A program made the position numbers and the translations under genes. Of a stretch of DNA of 64,000 nucleotides, positions 1 through 9,767 are shown one piece after another (within the stretch, counting starts at the first letter, position 1; every line of letters starts with the position of its first letter). The stretch is taken from positions 134,097-198,096 of the forward strand of contig NW_006768828.1 of assembly GCF_000204055.1 (NCBI RefSeq). Direction: 5' to 3'. This stretch comes from Melampsora larici-populina 98AG31 (taxonomy: Eukaryota > Basidiomycota > Pucciniomycetes > Pucciniales > Melampsoraceae). Under the pieces are notes generated by a model. The model was not told the origin of the DNA. It ran no database searches and was given only the letters and a program-made list of their open reading frames with translations.

Positions 1-779
1 CTCGATCCAAAAAATGATCGAGTTGTCAAAACACTCATTGTGACCGTCTTACGGCAACTAATGAGATTACTTACAATCAGTATTTAGCTGAATACATTGA
101 GATCGTTCAAACAGCCGACCTGCGACTCATCTTTGATGATCATAAACTCATCGTTGGACTCCTTATCTAAGCTTTCTTGGTGCAACGGTAAGGTGTGAGA
201 ACCTTGTCATCGCGGTGCACAGCTCGGCGCGTGTTCGAGTCGCCTTGATATTTTTGAACTTGTGTGGGTTGACCTCATGATACAAAGAAAGCAGAAGTCT
301 TTAAAAACTTTTTTTTGCCTTACCCACCAAAAGCTCAAAGAGGGTCATTATGGAACAATGATGGCACTGACACATCTCTGAGATGTACTTCTCAATTTTG
401 TTCCAAATTTCAGCAAAAATGCTACACCCTGGGGATTGAACCCACAAGCAACTACAACCATTGTTGATATTGAGCAATGCGCCACCTACTACTGTATACT
501 GCTAGTCCACAGCGCTTTTCATTTCCTCGAATCAGCAAGATATAGATGAAATCGGAACAAGTCGCATAAGCCAGCTGTTGGCGCGACTTTGTCATAATCT
601 AAATCAACTGAATATTGGTCGTGACCAATCTTGGTATCTATCATAACCACCAGGTCACGTTGAGTGTTCTGACAACCCGATTGTTTTTTGGATCGAGCGA
701 AATTTGAATTTGGATGCGCTGCGCAGCAGGTAAAAAAATTTGGTGTTTCATGTGCTTCTCTTCTCCTTCGCGGTCAACC
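1..779. other. No gene seen; left flank of the first transposon
   Basis: I see no convincing coding exon here. The stretch is AT-rich and holds short tRNA-like promoter-box fragments (around 182-245 on the plus strand and 418-510 on the minus strand) that do not fold into complete tRNAs. Near 765-790 the motif GGTCAACCCGGTCAACC occurs just before the first GTGTAAAA-type repeats begin. Confidence 0.5.
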
Positions 780-985
780 CGGTCAACCTTTTTAGCAAAG
801 GTTTTACACTGACAACCAGCACACTGACAACCAGCGGTGTAAAAAAATACAGTGTAAATACAATGGGCCCGGCGGGGTTCTTGAAATTTACACCGGATAA
901 TGTGGTGCAACAAGCAAGGGTGTAAAATTCCGATCTCACCGTGAGAATCACAATTTTACACCTCACGACTTACACCACTGCATAT
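780..985. repeat. Left cluster of GTGTAAAA / TTTTACAC subterminal repeats
   Basis: At least nine copies of GTGTAAA or its complement TTTACAC occur in about 200 bases, in both orientations, including a direct pair of ACACTGACAACCAGC-type units at 805-840. The same motif is clustered again at 6088-6470 on the other side of the transposase gene. Clustered short repeats in both orientations at both ends of a transposase gene are typical subterminal transposase-binding arrays. I could not find a clean terminal inverted repeat or target duplication, so the exact element end is unresolved. Confidence 0.6.
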
Positions 986-1371
986 ACCTAATCGCACGTT
1001 AAACGCACCCACCCACCCATATATGCCGGAGTCAGATGACGATACCTGACACAGCAGCCAAACACCAGATATACATAACCATACCACATTTGTATGAATG
1101 TGAAGCCACATCATATCCGTGAGAATTCACAAATCCACCTATTCCACATGACGACGAAATGTGATGAACCCTGCTGAACTAAGAGAACCAAACGTGACGA
1201 CTTCCACATCAACATACCTACTTTTAGCACGACCCATCTCATCTTAGAACTGCCCAGCATCCCCTTCTGGAGTCTTTCGACTATTGCTGTCGTCGTTGAA
1301 GCCTTACACTTACAATTTCACCAAAGCGGATTCCGCTTTGGTCCTTGTCAACTACATCTTCTATTGTCGTT

Positions 1372-4300
1372 ATGGGTCAATCAACATCACGGTCCGAAGA
1401 GACTGATGATGGCTTGCCATTGAAAGAAACATCGGAAGTTTCTTCTGAGCGGCCATCAATTCAACAACGACGGTCCTGGTTGTCATCCGGAGTTGACAAT
1501 CAGTCCTTCAATCTCAAAGACATCCTTGCTCCAGATTCATTTGTGCCTGCAGAACACCAAACGAATCAAACTCCCTCATCTCCAACCCCAACAATGACGG
1601 ACTCTGATACTAGCTGTTGATCTTCTTTTCCAAAATCCCCAAAATCACCAAGAAAACCCAAAAAAAAAACCAGAACGAAGGAACCCTCGAAGCCGGATTC
1701 AGAAACCAAAAAAGAATCGAAAAAAACCAAGAAGAAATCTCGATCTAAAAAGTCTAAAAAGAAGGTGGACCAAGCCGATACGCTTTCCGAGACTGTGGAA
1801 TACCAGTCATCAAAGCGCCCTAGTCAAAACGTTTCTGACCTTGAAAGTGTCATCAACGACTTGGAAGACAAAGACCACGGCTCGAAGGAGCAGAAGCCGA
1901 AGCCACAGAAGCAGGATGCCAAGTCGAGGCAACCTACAACCAAGCCTCCTGATGACGCCTCCGATGAAGATGTGGATTTCCCAATCACCATTGGGAAAGG
2001 TCACCCACAACTCCAGCTACCTACCAACAAAGCGGCGTTTTCAACCTTCATTGACGATGATAGTCAAGTAGATGATCAAGGATACCCGACATATCCCAAC
2101 GGAAACACCATCTTCGTCTTACACCCCGAAGAAAAGGTGACGAACTTCGGGTTTGTGGCTTGGACTCACACGATGCGCACCGATTCCAAGCACCCCCTCT
2201 GGAGAGTCCGTCGATTTTACTGCCTTGGTGTGATCGGATGCACCGATCCAAACTGCCGCCTTGCCGGGTCACCACCAACTGGCTACAAGGCCATACCTGC
2301 ACTCTTAGGGAAGTAAGTACTGATTTCCTACTTCCATCTTCATTTCTGAATGATTCTAATGTGCAACATTAGATTCCCTAACTGTCCAGTGTCCGATTGC
2401 GATGGCCTACGCATCCATGTTCCATGTGATGCCCGCTGTCGATTTGATGAAGAGAAATCGACTCATTGGCAATTACTACGACATCAAGGCCGACACAACC
2501 ACGTCTGGCCGGAGGCTAAGAAGGCTGACCGAATTTCCAAGGCTAAGCTGAAAGAGATGGTTATCAACGACCCCAAGACGGGACCTTTGGGCCTCAAGGT
2601 ATGCTTTTTCTTTGCTTATTACTTTGTAGCACATCAGTAATAGTACTAACTCCCAATTCTTCTTAAGGTTGGGCGGGCAAACGCGTCAAAGAATCCCATT
2701 CAGTCAGTGGCCAACATACATTCCTCGTTTGGTCATATTGACCGCCTCGGCTACTTGCGACGCGACATCCTCGTCAAAAACGAGCTTATGCCTGATAACC
2801 AGGACCCCGACGGGGCAGATAGATGGCTGACCAAACTCGAGCATTGGGGAAAGTAAGTGAATGAGTTATTTGTCATTAACTCAATGATAATGACCCTGAT
2901 TAATAATGATTTTGTTTATCAGGCAGGGGATGCGACTAGTCTCCTCGTCGCTGAAAATTGAAGAGATTCATATTTCTTTTCAGGGTGCCTGGATGGAGGA
3001 GGTTCTGTTGTACGAAAGCAAAAGCGGCGAGTCATACTCAGGTGGCCTACTCTCGGACGTCACCTATTGCTTTTTCCTCAACGGTTATCTTTTAACTACC
3101 TCAATGTACAACGGAAAACTGGAACGATGGGTCCCTGTGCTTTTGACCTTCTTGAAGGGTCTTTCTACTCATCATTACAAGGCCCATTTCAAGACGTTGT
3201 TCACCATCATCGACCAAACTTCGAAATCCGAAAACCAGACGAGAAGGCTTCTTGAGCAGGTAGTAGATTTCTCGCTAGCTCAGAGGAATGGATTTATTGA
3301 GGCGTACATGGAGGTGTTCAGAGGCAGTGACAAAGTTGAGGCGCTTTCCAAGCTGCACGGTTGTAAACAGCATTTCATGGCGGCTGTGACTCGAATCAAA
3401 AAGAACAGCTCAATAGTTCCAGTGGATCAAGATGTAAGTTCCTTCACACAGTCAATGCAACTTACACTTGCACGTGCTGACTAGGCTTTATGTTCACGTA
3501 GGTCCGCTGGGTAAGTCGATGCAAAAGTCTCCTTGAACATGATGAACCCGGAGGTGATACTCTCGACGAAAAGTTTCAGAATTTGTACCAATTGTTTCCA
3601 CGGGCGAAGAAGTGGTTGGATTGGTGGAAAGCGTCGGATATACAGGCAATGTTATTTCCTTCAAGGAAACGTTTACCCTTAGATGACCCTCCCCTTCCTG
3701 GTGAAGAAGATGACGACAATGTTGAGGAAGATCAAGGACCTCGCAGACGGCCTGAATTACCTGGAACAACAAACGCGCAGGAATCCATGCACCGTGTGTA
3801 TTATCTGCTTTGGTAAGTGGACTATTCTCGTGTTTTTGTCTTTGAATACAAATCCATAAGCTGATTGATTGCAAATTTGTCAATGTAGCCCAGGCAAATG
3901 TGCTATCATACCTGGATTTGTTCAGCTTTTCGCCCTTGTGCAAAGTTTAGAACACGATTATAGGCAGGTCCAGCAAGGGTGTACCGTGACTTACGGCGTG
4001 TCCAAGAAGAATTGGGAAACTGTAGTCACTAACATGGGTATGGCGAAACCGACCAAGCGAAAATACAAAAGTGAAGGCAACGACGGCCGAGCTCCTGACA
4101 CCACCAAGGAGCTCCTGGGTATAACCAAATCGAAGAAACGCTCTGAAGTCAAGAAGAAGGGGCCAGGACGGCCTAAAGGGTCACAAAACGTAAACCGTGC
4201 TCCTCTTTCGACTTACCAATCATACACGAAAGGTACCACGAAAGCATCCAGGAACCGCTGTTGGCAGAGCTCGACGCTGGAGTGCCTGTATGCTCTTTTT

Positions 4301-5782
4301 GGCCCACTATGGAGCCGGTATGCCACGGTCAACGGTAGCACTTTGGTGCATATCCTTTATTGACATCTCACCAATCGATGTACTGTCCAAACCAACGATG
4401 GAGATAACATCCTCGCCGTTCTGTCAAATCATCAAACGTTGATTCACAAGGCTCTCCCTTCGGCCTCCTTCCCAGCTGGTGAATTTGCTTCAGCCAATGG
4501 CTTCATGGACGAACTACTCCGCCCTGGCAAAATTTCTCTTCGTCCTCTCTTTGAAATTCCTTTCCGCAAGGTCACGACGTGTTTTCGCGAAGCCAAACAT
4601 TCAACCACGTCCATTTCATCTCGAGTGTGTCTTGCATTATTTCCCTCGAATTTTCGGGATGCTGGACTGCGACATTCCGAGCTAGGTCAATTGATAGATT
4701 TATGGCAGTCGCAAGGTCTCACTGCAGGAAGTGATATGGTCTGCCGGAAATGTCATCCTTCGGAACGAACCAGTCGTGGTAACGTAGTGAATGTGGATGT
4801 GGACGACGAACCTGCGGAAGAAGATGATCAAGGAAGATGCAACTCACCCGAACCGGAGGAATCTGAAGAAAAAAAGTCAATGCTAGAACAGACCCTCAAG
4901 ATTCACTTAACAGACCGCAAATCTGCGCCTTTACACCTTTACTTCCACTTAGACGGGGTTGGAGCGATGACCCACGAAATGCGTGAAAGCTACATGGGTG
5001 ACACGGATTGGCCAGCACGTATCATGATTGGTGGCGTGGAATATATGATGGTGACACGTGGATTTTGGGCCAACAGTCATTATTGGTGCAAAGTGGTACG
5101 GTCAGTGGAGGGAATCATGGGTGTATGGCATTACAATGAACTCAGGAACGCTGGACGTGCTCAGCTTTTAGACCGAAATGTTGCAACTATTGCTGGGTGT
5201 GAGCCACACACAAGCTGGGTCTGTTATTCCCGCATGCCCTTCGCAGAAGAAAAGAAACATATCGAAAAAAGCATACGGGAAATGATGAAAAGTTTTCCTC
5301 AACATACGCAGACCATACCCTTTACGATGCCCTCAGATAATTACCCTTTTGGAGGGTCGCTTCCTTTGAAGGAAAAAACTCAGCTAGATGGAACCACTGC
5401 GGAAGAAACCACTGCGACTACCGACAAGACTTTGACTCACGTCGAAGAGGTTCAGGAAATATTGGAGGATATTCCTATAGAGTGCGAGGACGAAGTAGAC
5501 GAATTGGCTTTTGATGCAGAAGTACCAACAGAAGAAGAGCCAAGTGGACTGCTGGAAAAAGCAAGCCACAAGGTAAGTCGTGATTGTATTGTTTGAAATA
5601 TTTGGGTAAAGTGATGTTGGACTCATTTGTTCATTTCTTGTTCAGCAAAAGATTTAAAGAAGTATAAGGGTTATGAATACGTTATAGTTACAGAAGCAGA
5701 GGAGCCAACTCCTGAAAGCCCTCCTGCTGCCGACACAGGTGGCTTGCGGAAGTCACAGCGCAAAAGTAGGAGACAAAATTAG
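1372..5782 (+). pseudogene. GCM-type zinc-finger transposase fused to a USP-like domain (two in-frame stops)
   Basis: Spliced reading: exons 1372-2312, 2373-2598, 2668-2852, 2923-3433, 3502-3812, 3889-5572 and a last exon to 5782; about 1,286 codons. Start chosen at ATG 1372 (MGQSTS). In order: a Lys/Ser-rich basic region; a Cys/His cluster across the first intron (CLGVIGCTDPNC, CPVSDC, ending HQGRHNH) like GCM/WRKY/FLYWCH zinc fingers; a MULE-like core with GLLSDVTYCFF and NAQESMHR; an AT-hook (GPGRPKGSQN at about 4165); then a USP-like module with Cys box NRCWQSSTLE (about 4254), a CRKC zinc pair and His box SHYWCKVVR...WHYNELRN...SWVCYSR (about 5073-5235). In-frame TGA codons at 1618 and 4361 break the frame. 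The last exon reads only KQKI then stop with consensus splicing, although another frame stays open to 5782. MULEs with Ulp1 proteases are known; a USP domain here is inferred from motifs. Confidence 0.75.
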
Positions 5783-5857
5783 GGTGGAGATGGTTTTTTT
5801 TTGTTTTTTCACTCCTGTGTAGGATGGATTCTTGTCAAAGTTTGTGTTTTTCTTTGA

Positions 5858-5863
5858 AATAAA
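5858..5863 (+). promoter_or_regulatory. AATAAA polyadenylation signal
   Basis: A consensus AATAAA lies about 75 bases after the last possible stop of the USP-transposase gene, in a T-rich 3' region. This fits a normal fungal transcript end. Confidence 0.5.
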
Positions 5864-6087
5864 TGGCAATCGAATACATGCATGTCCTTGAGTCAGCAGT
5901 CAGAGTTCAAACACACGGAACGGAGCGCAAAATAGTTGACTGAAGCGCAGAATAGTTGACTGACAAAATTTGTCTATCTAATGTTTCTTTCGTGGTCTTT
6001 GGTTATACATGTTTGTTTTATCCATAGTTGTTTCAGTCAGTCCGGTGTTGGTTTCTTTTCTGTCATGATTTTTACGATTCTATCTTG

Positions 6088-6470
6088 TCGGTGTAAAAGT
6101 AGGATTCATTGGGAGTGTAAAAATCAAAAATTTTGAGATGTTTGGGAATTTTACACAGCTGCCCTTGCACCGAATAAACCGGTGTAAGGCTCCTGATAGC
6201 GTAAAATTACGATTTTGGATGCCAAACCTGATTTTGGCACCGTCTTTTTTTACACCGCTGGGTGTCGGTGTAAACTTTACGGTGTAAAATTAAATACTGC
6301 GCCGGGATGCCTCATTTTTACACTGCATATTTTACATTGACTCTTTTTACACGAACTGTCAAAAAAAAAATTGGGTGTAAAATTCGAATTTACACCCCCT
6401 TTTATTTATTTTTACACCAATACGACTTTACACCGGGTGATCCGGTGTAAAGGTGGTGGTGTAAAAATAC
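6088..6470. repeat. Right cluster of GTGTAAAA / TTTTACAC subterminal repeats
   Basis: About twenty copies of GTGTAAA or TTTACAC in both orientations fill this stretch, several within longer units such as GGTGTAAAATT and TTTTACACCG. The phrase GGTGTAAAAATACAG near the end resembles GGTGTAAAAAAATACAG in the left cluster, in direct rather than inverted orientation. The array is denser and longer than the left one. Confidence 0.65.
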
Positions 6471-7763
6471 AGCTCCCCATATTATATTATACTATATATA
6501 TTAAGAAAATAAAAAAAGCTGCAGAATGGAGGAAGGAACATCGACCAAAAAAATTGAAACGAAAATGCAATTGAGATTCAAACAAATGAGAAATCGAGTA
6601 GGGGTGTTGTATTCTTTTTGCAGAGTTTTGTTCGATCGAAATCTTCTTCAAAAGAGTTTGAAAGTCCCTGAGGTAGTACGAGTTCCATAACAGATCGGAT
6701 AAAGGTGGGTGCATATGAAAAGTTCACCGAGCCTATCAAAGTGAGCGTTTGATTTGAGAAACTCAACAGGAAACGTAGCCTGTGAGAGCTTGGGTTTGGG
6801 ACATTGGATCAAATTTTTGGGGTGCAGATGACTATAATGGCGGTTGATTGATTATCAAACGTCATACTCGAAGGAGACCATATTTTACATACATTTCCTT
6901 CATCTGCATATCATATATGCATGAGTATGAGGGACAAATTCCGGCATACATGGGCCATGAGAAGAAGGTCTTGCCGCGATTACATTCTCAAGTTTAGATC
7001 CTTGAATGATTCCCGGGCCTTGAAGTTTTGCATTGAAGGATCTATTCTTCAGCTTTTGAACAACTGATCCACTTTTGTCGGAATAAGATATTGGACTGTT
7101 TGATCAAGAATTATGCAAGGCATCAGGCACATAATTTCAACGTTTTCTTTTCGAGAGCACAGATACAAAATTCAAATTTGCATGAGTGCAAGTATCAGGA
7201 GGTTGACCGATGCTGAGCTCGGAATATGATATCAGTGCAAATCGATGATCAGTGAGGATTATAAACTTTTCATGGCATCTCAACTTCATCGTGTCATTGA
7301 GTTTTCGAGATGGCTTGATAGTTCCTGGTGCCTATTGGGATCTAAATTGAGATTCAATAAAAAAGCTTTCGAATTGGAGAAATATTTAAACCTTTCATTC
7401 CTTCACTCTCATCTTGGAAAAATTCCTCAAACCTTATCAACACGTTTACTTCAATTCTTGATTTTCTTGACGCTTTTTCTTGAAAAAACAAAATCAAATT
7501 ATAACAACGACCTAACCACTCACGCCGCAAGACACTCTATCCCATCACATCATTCCTCCATCTTGTACTATCATACCACCCTTACACACAAAACCTCAAC
7601 CCGTGAGCTATTGATATTCTCCCTCCCCCTTTGTCTTGCGAATCTCTGTCTTCCTGCAAGACGCAACCTTTGTTGAGACATCGCTGACATCCAATTACGT
7701 CACATTCATTCTATATCAAAATGACCCTCATCATAACTTCCAGCCCGCCAAAATAAACCCAAC
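6471..7763. other. No gene seen; upstream region of the KEN-box gene
   Basis: AT-rich non-coding DNA. The part from about 7400 to 7760 is pyrimidine-rich on the plus strand (runs of C and T, TCATCATTCC-like) and directly precedes a host gene, so it is probably its promoter and 5' leader. A 143-codon open frame at 7245-7676 looks like an accident of this composition. Positions 7109-7233 are one copy of a diverged direct repeat listed separately. Confidence 0.5.
7109..7233 (+). repeat. Diverged direct repeat, copy 1 (partner at 9649-9767)
   Basis: The copy starts AATTATGCAAGGCATCAG and ends CGATGCTGAGCTCGGAATATGATATC. The second copy, 2.5 kb downstream in the same orientation, starts AATTATGCAAGGTATCAG and ends TGATGCTGAGCTCGGAATGTGATATC. 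The two flank the KEN-box gene. They are diverged in the middle, so this is an old duplication or an unknown repeat family. Confidence 0.55.
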
Positions 7764-8726
7764 ATGAACTCCACACGTTCATTTTCATCCCCGGCTTCTC
7801 AAACCGCTGTAGCTATCTCTCCACTGGGCAAAGAGAACACGCCTGTCTCTTCAGTCAACGGCGTGGCTGGAACAAGCCATGGGAAAAATCCCTCAAATGT
7901 GAGTACCGAACCTTGTCGAGATTGAGGTGGAATGATTCAAAAGTCTGATGGTTTCACGTATAATCTTGAATAGATCAATCAACCTCTTCCTAGACACCAC
8001 TCGGTAGATCGGATGATGAGCACGCCGCCAGCTAAACCATCTAGGACCCGCTCCAGTCCTAGTTCCACCGGACTCGTCAAAGGTGAAGATGAGACCCGTC
8101 GACGTCGCGGCAACAGTCTCGCCCGCTCGTTACCAGGGCCGTTCAGTCGATTATTTCACCTGGATGACAAAGAGGCCGACAATGGTGACGGATTAGATTT
8201 CTCGTGCTGTGGCGAGGCTCCTCTCAGGCCTCCACGTCGAGCCGGATGGCTTGGGACTCTCGAAGAAGCGCTACCAAGTCGCGCTGCTGGGAAGGCCGAC
8301 GTTGCTGTCAGCGGACAGATCTCCCAAGCTTCTGGCGCCTTGGGTGTATTAGGAAGCCCATGGTGTCCCGACAACAGTCGCGGCCAGGAGAGGGATCTAG
8401 CCGCCGCGACTTCACCTTTTGGAGAGTCACTACCCCCTCTCGCTTCCTCGGGCTCATCCCCAGCTTCGGCTGAAGCTTCCTTGGCCTCTCCCAGCTACTT
8501 CAGAGGTCGTCGCATCGTCGGAGGCTCTCCTGACGACTACGTTGCATCAAAGGAGACCTCTCACACCTGTTACTCTACTCCGCCTCGAAAAAACCTGGCA
8601 AAGGGCTTTGGAGCTTCAAACGCTGGTCCAGCTCATCGGCTGAAAATCTCAATCGACTCCATCTCGGCCCCAATTTTACGAGATGTCAATACCAGTGCGA
8701 TGAACGTTCCTAAAAAGCATAAATAG
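7764..8726 (+). CDS. Hypothetical protein with KEN box and CDK-type sites
   Basis: Two exons, 7764-7898 and 7974-8726, joined by a 75-bp phase-0 intron with a clean GTGAGT donor; 295 aa. I recognise no domain. The protein is Ser/Pro-rich and probably disordered. Residues 21-27 read PLGKENT, containing a KEN motif (an APC/C degron in cell-cycle proteins) directly followed by a TP site. Further proline-directed sites occur at STPPAKPSR (about residues 61-69), RTRSSPSS and CYSTPPRKN (about residues 246-254). There is no signal peptide or membrane segment. Together these suggest a CDK-phosphorylated, APC/C-regulated nuclear protein, but that is inference from short motifs. Diverged direct repeats flank the locus at 7109 and 9649, and a hAT element abuts the second repeat. 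Confidence 0.7.
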
Positions 8727-9648
8727 AGGTCTTATGGCCATCAATTATACTTTAACTTCTGCTTTGGTTTGGGGTTGCTTGATATGTAGCATGTTGTATC
8801 CTACGCTAGTTGAACATTTTTTTTCGTTTTTCATTCATCTTTGTGTTCTTTTAGCTTAAAGTTATATCAGTTGTTTCATCCGGGTTTAGTGGTCTCGTTT
8901 TTTGTTATAATCTCTCAATATCTACGCAGTTCATCATTCATCATTTAAAAATCATTGTACCAGTATGTCTATTCAACCAAAAGACAGTTGTGATATTTCT
9001 TTCACTCTTGCATTGTTTGTTCTTGCTTTAATTTGTACTTTTAGTCTTTGTAACTTATTCAAAGAAGGACATGTGACCTGAATGAGACCTGCATGCATTG
9101 TTTGTGGGTTTTTGATCAAATCCGTTCTTTTCTGGATTGAAGCGTGTGTATAGTATTGAATCGTTGAGTGGAGAGGTTTTGGTAATCCAAAACAATGTTT
9201 GCTAGCCACACAAACCATGATTCTACCAACGGTAAAACAGGGCAAAACCGAATAAGCCCCATCCTGTCCTCCCTCCTTGGCCCGCCACTCCCAGATGAGA
9301 ATTTAAGAGTAGGGGCAGCAAACAAATGAATATTGGAAAAATCCAATCAAAAGGTGCATTTTCATGTTTTGGTTTAAGAAATTGAAACGAGATATTGAAA
9401 CGAGATATTGCAAGCTTGAAGACTTGAATGAAAAATGCATAGTTGATATTGTTTCCCAAATTTAAATCTGTGTTCAAACATCTTAATTCTCTTGAATGGA
9501 GAACAAAAAAATGGACCGAATCAAGTTGATGTGTGTGTGATTGAAGTTTTACGCTAAAACACCTTTGAATCATATGTCTTGTTTGATGTAGCTTGCAAAG
9601 AGCTGATCAACTGTTATCGCAAAAGGGTGTGAAGATTGATTAATCAAC
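8727..9648. other. No gene seen; 3' flank of the KEN-box gene
   Basis: T-rich 3' region followed by AT-rich non-coding DNA. The short open frames on the minus strand (8973-9573) have no recognisable product, overlap each other and look like chance frames. GAAACGAGATATT is repeated in tandem at about 9385-9410. Confidence 0.45.
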
Positions 9649-9767
9649 AATTATGCAAGGTATCAGAGACAAAACTGCAACCTTTTCTGCTTGAAAGGTC
9701 AGACAGACAGTTTGCATAAGGGGAAATCAGAGTGGGCTGACTGATGCTGAGCTCGGAATGTGATATC
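9649..9767 (+). repeat. Diverged direct repeat, copy 2 (partner at 7109-7233)
   Basis: This copy ends at GATATC, exactly where homology to copy 1 stops and a transposon-like terminus (CAAGGGCCTGTTTGG) begins. That junction is good evidence that hAT-A starts at about 9768, inserted into this repeat. Confidence 0.55.

Larger units (their letters stand above)
780..6470 (+). mobile_element. MULE-like DNA transposon with a USP-domain transposase
   Basis: One spliced transposase gene (1372-5782) lies between two clusters of GTGTAAAA-type repeats (780-985 and 6088-6470). The gene encodes a GCM/WRKY-like zinc finger, a DDE-like core and a ubiquitin-specific-protease-like domain. The limits given are those of the repeat clusters, not proven termini. 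Two in-frame TGA codons suggest this copy is inactive. Confidence 0.6.

Noticed and set aside
182..510. tRNA-like fragments near the left edge (GTTCGAGTCGC at about 232 and, on minus, GGTTCAATCCCC at about 435)
   Set aside because: B-box-like words are present but no complete cloverleaf with acceptor pairing could be drawn.
7245..7676. 143-codon plus-strand open frame upstream of the KEN-box gene
   Set aside because: It lies in the pyrimidine-rich leader region, lacks recognisable motifs, and its Leu/Ser/His-rich content reflects base composition.
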